DNA of 64,000 nt from Diaporthe sp. PMI_573 (Eukaryota > Ascomycota > Sordariomycetes > Diaporthales > Diaporthaceae). Shown in pieces: positions 52,546 through 64,000 of the stretch. The stretch is taken from positions 1 to 64,000 of the forward strand of contig JAJTUP010000016.1 of assembly GCA_021399435.1 (NCBI GenBank), read 5' to 3'. Each line of letters begins with the position of its first letter. Position 1 is the stretch's first letter. A model generated the notes under the pieces. The model was not told where the DNA came from. It saw nothing but the letters and a program-made list of their open reading frames with translations, and did not search any database. A program made the translations under genes and the position numbers.

Positions 52546-52874
52546 TATAGAATGGGTGATAGCAATAGCAATAGCAATAGCCAAAGGTGTCGGTCTAAAG
52601 CAGACCACTACAGCTAGCCACTTCTAGCTAGCTAGCTACAGATAGCTGCTTAGTCATCTCAGGCAGCCACTAGCAGCAAGGGCACTTAAACCAACCACTA
52701 GCCCATACACACCTTAGATTAGTCAGCCTTCTAGCTACACCCTACTTAGGCACTTCACCGCCCACAAAGGGGTCAGCCAGAAGCAACACACAACAGACCC
52801 ACCAAATTAAAGCTATCAAGTAGCCACTTCAGTAACCCCTTCGAGTAATTACTCGTTTACATACCCAACCAACA
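52546..52874 (+). mobile_element. Copia-2 5' LTR
   Basis: About 329 bp, including the palindrome CGAGTAATTACTCG near 52838 and a TA-rich end reading ACCAACA at 52874. The start is approximate: left and right copies share AGTAT(A/G)GAAT(G/A)GGTGAT. Confidence 0.82.
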
Positions 52875-54099
52875 CTAATCAATAATTACTTAGTAATCCC
52901 TAACAGAAAGGAAGAAAGAGACAAATCACTATTACCATTACTATGGTTTTTAAGCCATTTTGAGTAACAACATCTATACTAAGATTATCACCAAATTAGC
53001 ATACCAATATTTAATATATTCCCTATTAACTAGCAACAATTAATCCTTAGATAACCCAACTTCTTCTAGTAAAAAAAGGATTTAGGACTCATCAGTATAC
53101 TCTATTACATAAAAAAATACTATTAAGATCATTACAAATACCTACTATAATAATTATATCAACAAAAGCCCTCAAAAGCACTGTTTTAAGGCCATACTGC
53201 CTATCTACACCACCAAGAATCTAACTAAGCAAATATATAAATCGATAAAAGCCCTTAGAAACACTCTTTTCAAGGCTAAACGAACCCTCTACTAACCACT
53301 CAACTAATTACCCTACCCCTTACAAACATTACCATAACATATATAATAACCACAACCATAAAGGGGGCTAGTTAAGAAAATTTAAACAGTTACTACCTAA
53401 ACATCATACAAACCATTTACTTGGTCTTACAAACAACACATCCCTTTAAAGCCCTACACTACTTATAAGGCAACCCATTAGTGCCCTATACTTAAACATT
53501 ATAAACAGTCACCTATAAATCAACCATCACCAAACAGTCTACTACACTTAACTATCACTAAATAGTTATAGGCAAGTCTTCAGAGTACTTTTCCTACATC
53601 AAAGAGCATGCTACAACATACTTTTACATTATTTTTCTATCACTTTTAATTAAAACTATCACCATTTGCACCCCTTCAAACCACCACTTGCCCTTTCCCA
53701 TCACTACTTACCTTCTCTCTCTCTCACTATCATTACCTACACCTAAATCATCATAATTACCCTTCTCTATAACAATTTTACACCCTCTCTCGTGCCTTCC
53801 CTTTAGTCTACTTTCTCATACACAAACAGCAAAGGTTGCTACTATACATATTTCATTTACAATCTCTACGCTTTGTTCCTACCATCTATGCATTTTATTT
53901 TCTCTCCTACTACTTCGTTTTTACTATTTTTTCAACATCAAGAACAAGAAAAGAGGAAAACTCTACACGTAAGACTGTATAGTAATACTTTTATTTACTA
54001 AAAACTACTACCTATAGATAAATAGTATACTTATACTAGTTAAAAGCTGTAGCTAGAAGAGTTCTAATACTTTTTATGGTAACTATATTAATAGTTTTT

Positions 54100-56300
54100 C
54101 AATCATAATAGTAGAAAAAAACATGTTAATTGTCGCTACTAACTCTCCTACTAAGAGCCTAGTAGTAAGTAAATACTAAAAAATAACTATTAAAAAGGAA
54201 ATAAAGGTAGACAGCATTATAAGCTGATACTACTTGGTTATAAAAGCTGACTAGAAAAAGATTAATCTGCTACTAATAGAGATACTAATCAACACTAAGA
54301 AAATCAATAAGAAATAGGCCTCTATATACATCTTTAAGGTAATAAAAAGGATACATTAAATATAATATATCGACAATGACTTTCTACTTAATACCTAGTC
54401 CTACTTTAAAAAGTAGACTACTAAGATAGTTGGCAAGACCACTATTAACTAAAAGAAAAAACTCTAAAACCTTACTCGTTAACAAGGTATCTACCTTACT
54501 CTATAGAGAAGATAAATTAGACTACAAATCAATGCCTTCTTGACTTATAAGGAATACCCTGCCTGGCTAACTAAAGAGCTTCTAGTATATACTATTCATC
54601 CTTAGTTATACTTCTACGGCGCCTCTATGAGAGCCAGAAAGACTAAGGCTTAAACTCACAATAGCCTAATTTAACTTCCAGATCCCATGCCAGATCCTAT
54701 ACCAGATCCCATACCAGATCCTGTGCCAGATTCCGTGGTAGAAATCGCCGACAACAATAAAGTCGTTACAAAGACTAAAAAGAAGAGCATTGTCTCTTAG
54801 CTACCATCATAACCACCAAGTCGTATACCTTAGCTAGTAAGACCTATATCTCAACTAGGTTAGGTAACTAGCACTATATCAGAGTTATAATAAAATACTG
54901 TATAGGCTTTACAACAAGTCTAACAACTGCTAGCAAAGTTTTCGTTAAATTAGTAATAATTACAAAAAACATTATGGTTACAAGACTAACAAAATACCGC
55001 TTAGCTGCCAGACTGGCAAGCCAATACCTGGTAATACAAGCAGCCTGATTAGATATTTCCCAGCATGCCATACCCTGCTGGAACCCCGAGACTATCCCTT
55101 ATACCCCTGGATCTAGAAGATCTATACTATATACTCTTTTTAAGATACTAAAGATATATTAATCTTAAGCCTAACAAGATTACATCCTTTTTTAAGGCCT
55201 GGGATTAAAGGCTAAAATAGACTAAAGATACTTATAACTTTCTTGATAATAAGGTCTGTATTATATTTTCTATTGCCTAGTCTTACAACATTACTCTATT
55301 ATAATTTTATATAATTCTTCCCTTAATTCTTACTAACTATGCCAAACTATACTAAATTATATACATTAGCCTAAGTATAGAATTCTTGGAAGCCTATAGA
55401 AGACTTAAATAATACTTTAATACTAATACTAATTACTAGTAGTACTATAATAATTAGATAATAGTAACATTTAAGACCCTTTGTTAAAATAAAGATAATA
55501 TTAATAAAAACCCTTGTAATATTCTAATGCTACTTCTTGATAAATTATAGCTATACTAGCAAGTACTTGGCCCTAAGTATTAAGGCGACAAGATGCTTTA
55601 TATAATAGTACTTCGTGCCTACTCTGAAGTACCTAAATTTAAATATATACTTTTCATGCCGTAGGTACTGTATAAACATCTTTTTCAGGATCTATAATTG
55701 TTACTTAAGCTAAGCATCAACTATATAATATCTTAATAATTCCTTTAGAAAGATAAGGTTAGTATAGATAATAAGATATACTACCTTAATTATTGGTATA
55801 TAAATAATTGGTAACAAGGTCGTAGATTAGGCTTCTAAGTATAATTTAGCTATAATAGCTTCTGTAGTAATAATTGCTGCCGTGGTAATAAATGCCGTTA
55901 TAATAATGGCCGCCGCTATAATAATAACTGCCGCTATGGCTATTATTAAAAACGCTATTTTGTGTATAACAAAGAAGGATGCTAGTCTTTAAACCATACC
56001 TTTAAAGAACATCGGAAGATATATAAACAGTATCTCTTAATTTATAAAATTAAGGGGTATTTAATATCTAATGTTAAATTTACTTCTTTCCTTGCTGACT
56101 TTAAAGAACTTAACGTTACTTTGGAAGATGCTTGTAATAAGTATAAGAATAACCTAAATGGTTACAAGAAAGCTTAACAGCTCCTTGCTAATACTTTATT
56201 TCTATACTTGCTTGGCCCTAACAATGCTAACAAGACTAACAATACTACTATCTTAGCAAATTAATTTATACTAGAAGAAAGATATTCTCGTAATAAATTT
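54100..56300 (+). pseudogene. Copia-2 gag-like region
   Basis: An AT-rich frame with stops. Near 55960-56000 a zinc-knuckle remnant reads YFVYNKEGCQSLNHTF, with Cys lost to Tyr at two places. The C-terminal part contains YLISNVKFTSFLADFKEL. The region is too degraded to fix the ends. Confidence 0.65.
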
Positions 56301-56339
56301 CAAGGTATCATCCCTAATACTAGCGCTATATAATTTTTA

Positions 56340-59300
56340 ATTATTGGTTGTGAATAATATTTAGCCCTAAATTAAGAGAACCCCTCCATTATTATAGATG
56401 CCAGCCGTGCCGGCAAGGCTATCGTTAAGTTTGAAAAGGAATCCCGTCTTACCTTAATCAGTATAATAACTATAAAGATAACTATAGGGCCCATTACCTT
56501 CTATATTATAGAGGCTTCGACCCTATTTCTGATGTATATCTAAGATATAGACAAGCTAGGGATCTATTTCTATAATACTACTAACAAATTAGTATTATTA
56601 CAAAATTTAGGCCTAGATATAACCATTCTAGTAACCCAGAAGTAGGATTATCCATGGTTCTTTCTAGAAAGCTATAAAGCAGGTATGTTCTTTATAGAGA
56701 ACAAACTTTAATAACTTTATCAACAATTTAGTCACCCAGCGGCTAACCATCTTTATTATCTACTCAAGGATGCCGGTTATAACCCTAACCTCGCTATACT
56801 TAAAGTTATCAGTAAATTTTGTCACTACTATTAGCTAAAAGGCACTGCCCTAAGAAGGTTTAAGTTTAACCTAAGGGATAACTATAACTTTAATTACAAG
56901 ATTATTGTTAACATTATGTATCTTAACAGCAAGCTGGTGCTATATATTATAGACTCTAGAATATCTTTTTAAGCCAGAAAGTTTCTAGTATTAATATCTA
57001 CAAAAGATACCTAGGAAGCCCTTTAAATGGTTTGGATAAATATATACCTAGGTCCTTCTAACTATCTTACTCATAACACTAGCACCAACTTTGCTTTAGT
57101 TAAATTTTAGAACAAGGTAAAGATTATAGGAATTACATGTAAATAGGTCTTAATAGAAGCCTACTAGTCTATAGGCAAGGTTAAATACTATTATAGACTA
57201 CTTTAACGAGTATTTAAGATCTTCTATATAGAATTGAGAAATTTTTTTTAAAGAATGCCATTCTTTAAATAGTACTAAAGGCCGTGAATAATACTGCCGG
57301 CCCAGATAGGCTGGTACCTACTCTGCTTGTCTTTAATACTTTTTTACGAGTAAATATGGATTTGCCGCCTATGCCGTTAATAATTAAGTATGTTAAAGTA
57401 ATCGCTAAGGTAATATAAAATCTCTGAAAGTACTATGTTGAGAAGTAGATTGTCAAAGCTCTTAGTACCTAGAATGGCCCAAACATTACCAGCGTACTAA
57501 ATATACTACTATAGTTGAAAATACTTATATGGCGAGAAAAGGACAGCTAGTAAAATCTATACAAACTAATAATAGTCGACAGGTATAACGTAACCCTTAA
57601 TCTACTAAATAGACCTATAAAGTTTAGGTTAACTGTTGTCCGAGAATATTTCCAGAACAACAAGAACCTCTTACCCGAGTTCTCGTTAGGCAATAGACCA
57701 AATACCGGTCTGTTACCTACTTTAGATGGCGGCGGGCCCGGAACAGATTTATTATTTATTCCAGAGACTGGCCGGCCTAAAGCAAGTCTAATACCCGCTT
57801 TAGACTATACTAATGCCCCAGCCTAACCATAAAGGAGAGGCTGACCTTTTGGATCCAAGAATAAGCCAAAACTATCTACAACCTTTCTTACTTAGAAGGA
57901 AAAAGATAACTATACTCTATCGTTAAAACTTTGTTAAGATGGTATAATTATGGCTACTAGTAAACTATTTAAAGTATTGGATGCTAAGAAGATTAACAAT
58001 CTCGTTACTTAAGGTATCTTTTGATTCAAATAATTTGACTTAAAGGTTTATGGCACCCTTCGGCTATTTAACTCTTAAATAGTATAGGAGATAAAGGGGA
58101 AGACTAAAGTCCCCTATAAGAAGTCTCGCTTGATTATTTAGGGGTATAGTGATAAAAATAAGAGAAATATCCTCATATAGTTGCCTATAATTCAACAGGC
58201 TAGTTAACAACTTCTTATTGCTATAGCACCTGGTCTGATTGAGTCTATTGATGCCAGCGTTAAACTGTGTAATATAATACAGGTATATCTATAATTAAAG
58301 TTAGAGCTATTTTGTAAGATTTTAGCCCGGCTTCCTTCTAAAATATAAGCCCAGTATCTAGCCGGCACAATTATAAGGGTGGTAAAGCCTTTCTATAGAA
58401 TCGCCAAAGCTAGAGTTTATTAATAGACCACCTATTATCATCATTACTATAAACAACTATAGATACAAACCTCAACATTTAATCTATATCTTCTAGTATC
58501 TACTAGTAGAAAAAACAAATTCGCCATTATAGGTATACAGACAGATAATACTCTACTACTAGATATACTAAAGTTTTTAGCTTTTAAAAACAAGAAGATT
58601 GTTAAGGCAGAGCTACAATACAAGCCAAAAAAGAAGCTATTGCCAAAAAAGGCGCTTAACTTTAATGGCAACAAGCTAATAATAACCCCAGAAGGGGCTA
58701 TTTACCTTTAACAAAAGAATTAAGGCAAGAAGATTACAATAATTAATCTAAAGTTATATAACTTTGCTTAAAAGTATCTCAAGTAATATACTCGTAGTAC
58801 TTACCTTACCTTAATTTGCTAACCCGAGGCTTTATTTAACCTATCAATCACTACCTAAGCCCAAATACTTAATAAAACTAATTATACCAAGTTAAATAAA
58901 CGCTTAAAATAGTAAATAAAGAATTTATTAAGAGGATTACAATATATTACAATTAACTTAAAGACCGCTAAACTAATGGTCTTTATTAATAGTTCTTTTG
59001 CTAATAACTAAGACCTTAGCTCTTAAATTAGCTTTATAATAGTCCTTGTTAACAAGAAAGTAGATAGTATAATATTATAATACAAGCTTTAAGAAAACAT
59101 TATACATTAGTCTTTTACAAAATATAAAAGAGTTACTTAAAGTATTTTTACTTCCGAGATCTATAGAATAACCAACAGCTTTAATATAGAAATTATTTTT
59201 TCGTTAACTCTAAAACTAATTACTAACTAATTAAGTATTAATTAAATACCTCTAGTAATCTATATAGATTCCTACTTACTCTATAAGTATTTAGTAAAGC

Positions 59301-59520
59301 TGGGAACTATTAAGAAAAAGAGACTTATAATTAATATTATATCCCTTTACTAGGTATATAAATAATGGAAAATCAATAAGGTATGATAGATAAATAGCAA
59401 CAACAACCTCGCAAATGCTATAATAAAGGCATTACTAAATAAAGCTTTAAAACGCTTTGTTAACACTAATAAGGTAATTATTTGGGTAGAGAGATACGTG
59501 GACCGAAGTATATAATAAAG
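56340..59520 (+). pseudogene. Copia-2 pol: protease, integrase, RT, RNase H
   Basis: Protease remnant NPSIIIDASRAGKAIVKF near 56380; integrase with HPAANHLYYLLKDAG near 56740, the H-H zinc region, and later SIGKVKYYYRLLQRVF; RT region around 58080-58500; RNase H around 58970-59440 with MVFINSSFANNQDLSSQISF and IDSYLLYKYLVKLG. The order is Copia (integrase before RT). A tail ending near 59520 leaves only about 90 bp before the 3' LTR. Confidence 0.9.
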
Positions 59521-59606
59521 TACGGGATAGATTATATAACTAAATATATATAATATGGAGGAAACCGTGTTTTTGGAGGAATTAGCCAAAAGTAGAAAAC
59601 TGCCAG

Positions 59607-59904
59607 TATGGAATAGGTGATAATAATAGCGATAGTAATAGCCAAAGGTATTAGTTTGAAGCAGACTACTATAGCTGGCCACTTTTAGCTGGCTGGCTAT
59701 AGATAGCTGCTTAATCATCTTAGGCAGCTACTAACAGCAAGGGCGCTTGGACCGACTACTAGCCTATGTACACCTTAGATTAGTCAGCCTTCTGGCTATA
59801 CCCTACTTGGGCGCTTCGCCGCCCACGAAGGGGTTAGCCAGAAGCAACACACGACAGATCTACTGAATTAAAGCTATCAAGTAGCCACTTTGGTAACCCC
59901 TTTG
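59607..59904 (+). mobile_element. Copia-2 3' LTR, truncated by Gypsy-3
   Basis: Aligns with 52546-52850 and stops at CCCCTTTG, where the 5' LTR continues CCCCTTCGAGTAATTACTCG. The last bases before the junction, CTTTG (59900-59904), are the expected target duplication of the inserted Gypsy element, whose other end is beyond the window. Confidence 0.85.
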
Positions 59905-60401
59905 TGTCACGACCCTGATAGAAATAGGACCAACGGTTAGTTCTACAAAGGAACAACCCCACTAGGCCAGCACACTAGCCAAACGAACGAGGGACCAAGC
60001 CAATAGTTACGTAATTGCTAATTAGATAAGACGGATTGATTAGAGTGATAATCGATCCTAGTGATCCAACACCAGGGAGTAATAGGAGCGACTAATACTT
60101 TTGACGCTCCCCTATACTAGATCGCTAGGAGTAACCAGTACTCCTAGCAAGCCTTACTAAAGAGATGGATATATAAGGATATACTTATTACTAGATAGCT
60201 AGATAGTATAGATAACTCTTTAGTAGTTAATCTAAGTATTTACCCTAAATAGCTTTTATTAGCTTGTAATTATTATTAGAAACCCTATTACTTAATTAAC
60301 CACCTTATTACGTATCTTAAACATAAACCTAATCTATAGTTTAGAGGACCTAGGAAACCTTAATTATTATATTTTAACTACTCTTATTCACACGTTACGA
60401 C
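59905..60401 (+). mobile_element. Gypsy-3 5' LTR
   Basis: About 497 bp, opening TGTCACGACCCTGATAG and closing near GTTACGACG at 60401. The boundary is approximate because the 3' LTR is not in the window. AT-rich with scattered TA. Confidence 0.75.
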
Positions 60402-60437
60402 GCGGACTTTAAGCAATATCATACATGATATCTTTAC

Positions 60438-62700
60438 AATGTCTGGATTTGGAAATAACAACTCTTAGCAAAACCTTTTATAGGAATTAGATAATGCTAT
60501 TAATAGTAATACTAGTAATAATACTAATAATAACGGTAAGATAACTAACGAATAATTCTAGGAGTTAGTTAGCAAGGTTAATTACCTCTATACCCTCATG
60601 AATAAACAGGCTAAATAGAATAAAGAAATAAAAAACCTTAAGAAGGAAGTTACTACCCTTTAGGCTATTACTACTATTATTAATACCCTAATCCTGACTA
60701 AGGAAAATATTAGGCTTAATAGCCTAACCCCTTATAATAAGACTCTAGGCTAGTTATAACCTTACCTTACCTAAGTTAGGGCCTACTAGTATTTTAACTA
60801 TATAAATAGCTAAGTAGATGGAAAATAAATTATATACGTAGCTTTATTCCTTAAGGGAAGAGTACTTATCTAGTTTAAACTATACCTTACTAATTTTATT
60901 AATGTTGAGGAATTTGAGAAATATAAGTAAGAGACTTAGGAGATATTTAGTAAATACGAGAACTATGAAAATACCCTCTAAGCTCTATTTTAGGACCCTA
61001 ATAAGGAATGATAAGCTAAAAGGGAATTATTAAAACTATAATAGAAAGGCCTAGCCTTAGCCTATGTAGTAGAATTTCGACGAATCTATACCTGAGTTAA
61101 TTCTACCTATAATACTAAGATCTTTATATTTTACTAAAGACTAAAGGAAGATGTAAAGAATGAATTAGCTAGGTATAATAGACCTAACAACCTTTTATAA
61201 TATATTAAACTAGCCATCAAACTTAATAATAGGCTTTACGAGAGATACTAGAAAAAATATGGTATTAATTCTAGGCTATTCTAGCGAAGTAACTAGAGGA
61301 ACAAGTCTAATACTAGGAAGAGATATAACTATAATAACCTAACCTAATAAGGATAATAATTAAGCCTTATAGAACTTAATACTATATAATGAAAAGATAA
61401 GAGGGATATTAAATACTATAACTATAATAAGATGGGATACTTTATAAAAGAGTACCATAGCCCTAAGAAAAATAGAGATTAGAAGCCTATACCTAAAGGC
61501 TCTAGATAGGCTAATGTAATTACCTATACTAGTAGGCTACTATACTTAAAGATATAATAAGCCATTACTAAATAATACTACTATTATAGGATAAAATAGT
61601 ATAAACTATACCTAGTATACCTAGACTAGATAACGAAAGATGAAAGAATTCTATTTAGCATTACTCCCTAAAACTTACCTACTAATAATAAATAAGAAGG
61701 TAAGTTGAAAATAAGAGAAACGATTTAATAACGACTATTATAGCTAGTATACATAGAACTAGACAAGGCTAAAGAAGCCAAGAAGTACTCCTTACTTAGC
61801 TAGATAGCCTGCTATAATGATAACTATACTATATACCTAAGTAATAAAGAAGGAGCTAACTAGTTCCCTAAGGGTACAGGATAATAGTATACCCTAGCCA
61901 TAAGAGGACGAAAGGAACTCCTATATAACCTAAGGAAGGAGCTAGTAAGGAAAATTCCCTAAGATTTACTTATATCTCAAGCACAGCAAGAGGACCTATA
62001 AGCATACTTAGGAAGAGTACCCTTACTAGCCCCTAGAACTAATATTATAGAAGTACTAATTACAAGACAACCCTTTAAACAAGTAACGCGAGAACTAAGG
62101 AAGGAGACTAAGAAGGATAGAGATATAGGGAGGACATTCCCTTACTATAGTCACCATCCTAGTACCTCTTAGGCCTCATACATCTATAATAAATATAGAA
62201 TTTATATATAAGAGAAAGTAAGCTATAACTAGTTTCCTTAAAGGTACTAAGGGTAGGATATCTAATAAACTTATAAAAGAGGTAACTTTAAGGGATAGGA
62301 ACTTAAGAAACAATATAATAATGTAAGCTATGTAATATTTTAACTTAACCTACATACCCCTCTAGTATACCTATATAACCCTACTAGATAGCGTACCTAT
62401 AAAAACAAGGAATATTAAGTATACATGGATAATAAGGTTGAAGAATAGTACTAATTATAGTAATAAGGATAAATCCTCAGCCTTATAAAGCCTATAATGT
62501 AAGATAAAAGTATATAATAGCTTATAGAAGACCTATAATAATTACAGAGTATTATATAATAAAACATTAAAAGTATTAACAAAGTCCTAAGAAAGGATTA
62601 TAGATAACTAAAAAACTAGATAAGCTATTTATAAAACCTTAGATAGTAGGAGAAATACCTATAAGGTACTTATATATAATAAACACTAATAATGACTATT
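60438..62700 (+). pseudogene. Gypsy-3 gag, RIP-mutated zinc knuckle
   Basis: A single frame when TAG/TAA are read as Gln: QVRAYQYFNYINSQVDGKQI, FLKGRVLIQFKLYLTNFI and EEFEKYKQETQEIFSKYENY belong to the gag of fungal Gypsy elements. The zinc knuckle (61414-61455) reads YYNYNKMGYFIKEYHSPKK. The C..C....H....C ligands are all Tyr, each change explained by one C-to-T or G-to-A hit. The gag would package RNA; here it cannot. Confidence 0.85.
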
Positions 62701-63599
62701 AATATTTAAAAATTAAGGTAGAGCTTGGAGCCTATTAATACTATATACTTATTAATAGTAGAGTATAGGGGAACTTTATCTCCCTAAAGATAGTAAATAG
62801 ATACTACCTTATATAGTATAAGAAGAGGGAACCCTATAGACTTAATATAGTTGATAATATAGAAGTTACTTATAGAAATAATATTATTAATATAGAGACT
62901 AATTACCTCTAGGTCTAGATCTAGGACTATATTAAGTAACTCTTATTTAATATTATTAAGATAATAGATTATTAGTTAATCTTAGGAATACCCTAGTTAA
63001 GAAAGAATAACTCTTGGATAGATTAGACTACTAGCTAAATTTATTAGGTAAACCCTGTTAGCTTAGTAAAAGGAACAATCATATATTATAAGGATAAGTA
63101 GAGCTTAGTCCCTAAGGATAGTACTTAAATATATGCTTAAACAAGCCTAGTAACTACCTCTTAAGATAGAGAGAAGGACTTAGTCCCTGGATAGGCTTTA
63201 GAACAGCCCCTAAACGAGCTAGCATAATAATAGCATAAACTAGGTAGTCTACTATAGACCTATGAGAAAAATTCACTATTAAGCTAAATATAATATAAAC
63301 TTAATAAAGAAGGTAGTCTAACATAGACCAATATAAGGAAATAATAAATTATACTTATAGTATAAGAATATATCAAGGAGATCTAACAAGTATTAAGGTA
63401 AATACAAGAGATCTAGTATATATAATATAAAACAATACCTATAGTTATAATTACCTTACTTATAGGAACCTTATAATAAGTACTAAAGGCTTAAAGAATT
63501 AGCTTAATAAAGTAAACTAAGTCTATCCTCTAATAATTCATTACCTATCTATAGAAGGCTAAGGTAGTAAAGAAGGATCCTCAGGAGTTTATACCTTAG

Positions 63600-64000
63600 G
63601 AATACTATAAATATACTAAGCTATTCTTAGTAATACTTAATACTAAACTACTTAAATATAATAACTAGGATTATAAAATACCCCTAGAACCTAGGAAGAT
63701 ACCTAAATTCTCTAAAATCTATAGGCTTAACAAAATATAACTTAAGGTACTTAGGAAGTACCTTGACGAGAACCTGGAAAAAGGTTATATATAACTATCT
63801 ACTTTACCTATAAGATATCTAATCCTCTTTATACTAAAGAAGAACGAGAAGCTACAACTTTATATAGATTATTACTAACTAAATAACATTACTATTAAAA
63901 ACTATTACTTACTACCTTTAATTAAAGAACTACAAGACTAACTATAAGGAGCTTAATAGTTTATAGCCCTAGACCTTAAGGGAGCCTATAACCTTATTAG
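63600..64000 (+). pseudogene. Gypsy-3 reverse transcriptase, partial
   Basis: Near the end of the window the frame gives RYLILFILKKNEKLQLYIDYY, then QLNNITIKNYYLLPLIKELQ and FIALDLKGAYNL, matching the Gypsy RT palm (PILFVPKKDG.LR.CVDYR.LN..T.K..YPLPLI..L ... F.KLDL..AYN). Several TAG/TAA stops and Cys-to-Tyr changes are present. It is cut by the window edge at 64000. Confidence 0.9.

Larger units (their letters stand above)
52546..59904 (+). mobile_element. Copia-2: Ty1/Copia retrotransposon, RIP-degraded, 3' LTR cut
   Basis: A second Copia-type element on the plus strand. The 5' LTR (about 52546-52874) and 3' LTR (about 59607-59904) align closely, but the 3' copy lacks its last ~30 bp. There a new LTR (TGTCACGACC) begins, so Gypsy-3 inserted into it. 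The priming segment after the 5' LTR (CTAATCAATAATTACTTAG) resembles that of Copia-1. Gag, protease, integrase, RT and RNase H are recognisable but full of stops. A run of CCAGATCC(C/T)(G/A)T-type repeats lies near 54678-54735. Confidence 0.92.
59905..64000 (+). mobile_element. Gypsy-3: Ty3/Gypsy retrotransposon, 5' part only
   Basis: Starts TGTCACGACC at 59905 inside the Copia-2 LTR, with an LTR running to about 60401 (ending near GTTACGACG). Gag and then protease/RT follow on the plus strand, all RIP-degraded. The window ends within the RT palm region, so integrase and 3' LTR are outside. It is the youngest layer of the nest on the right, since it cuts Copia-2. Confidence 0.9.

Noticed and set aside
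58447..58674. 75-residue minus-strand frame with hydrophobic start
   Set aside because: Antisense shadow of the Copia-2 RT region.
59350..59718. 122-residue minus-strand frame in Copia-2
   Set aside because: Antisense to the RNase H region and 3' LTR; amino-acid bias reflects AT-rich DNA.
43540..64000. Centromere or mitochondrial insertion suggested by AT-richness
   Set aside because: The AT bias is explained by RIP of recognisable retrotransposons; no mitochondrial genes were seen.
1..64000. CRISPR array, rRNA, bacterial operons
   Set aside because: Introns, fungal transposons and RIP show a eukaryotic nuclear origin; tandem repeats seen have no spacer structure.

Overview
The window looks like nuclear DNA from a filamentous ascomycete (Pezizomycotina). 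Genes have short GT-AG introns of about 36-76 nt. Transposons of the Ty1/Copia, Ty3/Gypsy, Tc1/mariner and pogo/Fot1 types are common. Gene families typical of these fungi appear: NLR/WD40 pieces, 2EXR, fungal transcription-factor domain, DUF2235, DUF3716-like, JmjC. The strongest signal is repeat-induced point mutation (RIP): repeats are AT-rich, most in-frame stops are TAG/TAA where Gln is expected, and Cys and His codons have turned into Tyr. No rRNA, tRNA or CRISPR array could be supported.

Layout. 1-5179: nested LTR retrotransposons on the minus strand (a Gypsy pol cut by another LTR, and holding a GC-rich island), themselves inserted in a RIP-damaged ORF (5180-6180). 6200-19800: a gene-poor accessory stretch. 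It has one well supported multi-pass membrane-protein gene (7299-8384) and many broken pieces: two unrelated Tc1/mariner remnants, a truncated DUF2235 gene near an internal telomere-repeat tract, a mutated JmjC fragment and a TPR fragment. 19830-22154: a complete but dead pogo-type DNA transposon with TA target duplications and 172-bp terminal inverted repeats. 22200-43450: a mosaic of small genes and relics. These include a MADS-like ORF, WD40/NLR debris, a four-exon 7-TM protein, a DUF3716-like protein, a pogo C-terminal relic, an ankyrin scrap, a 2EXR protein, an intact 290-residue fungal protein, a transcription-factor gene without its zinc cluster, and a second DUF3716-like gene. 43896-64000: three LTR retrotransposons in a row (Copia-1, Copia-2, Gypsy-3), with a third, RIP-killed DUF3716-like gene between the two Copia elements.

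The most interesting pattern is a small family of fast-diverging Cys-motif proteins (29626-30099, 42956-43446, 51944-52465). If Copia-1 and one copy of its 5-bp target duplication are removed, the last two become a head-to-head pair about 0.73 kb apart around a (TTA)n tract. One partner is open and the other has four RIP-type stops. The genes do not form a pathway; the window reads as a fast-turnover, RIP-prone accessory compartment in which host gene families are copied, broken and kept in fragments.
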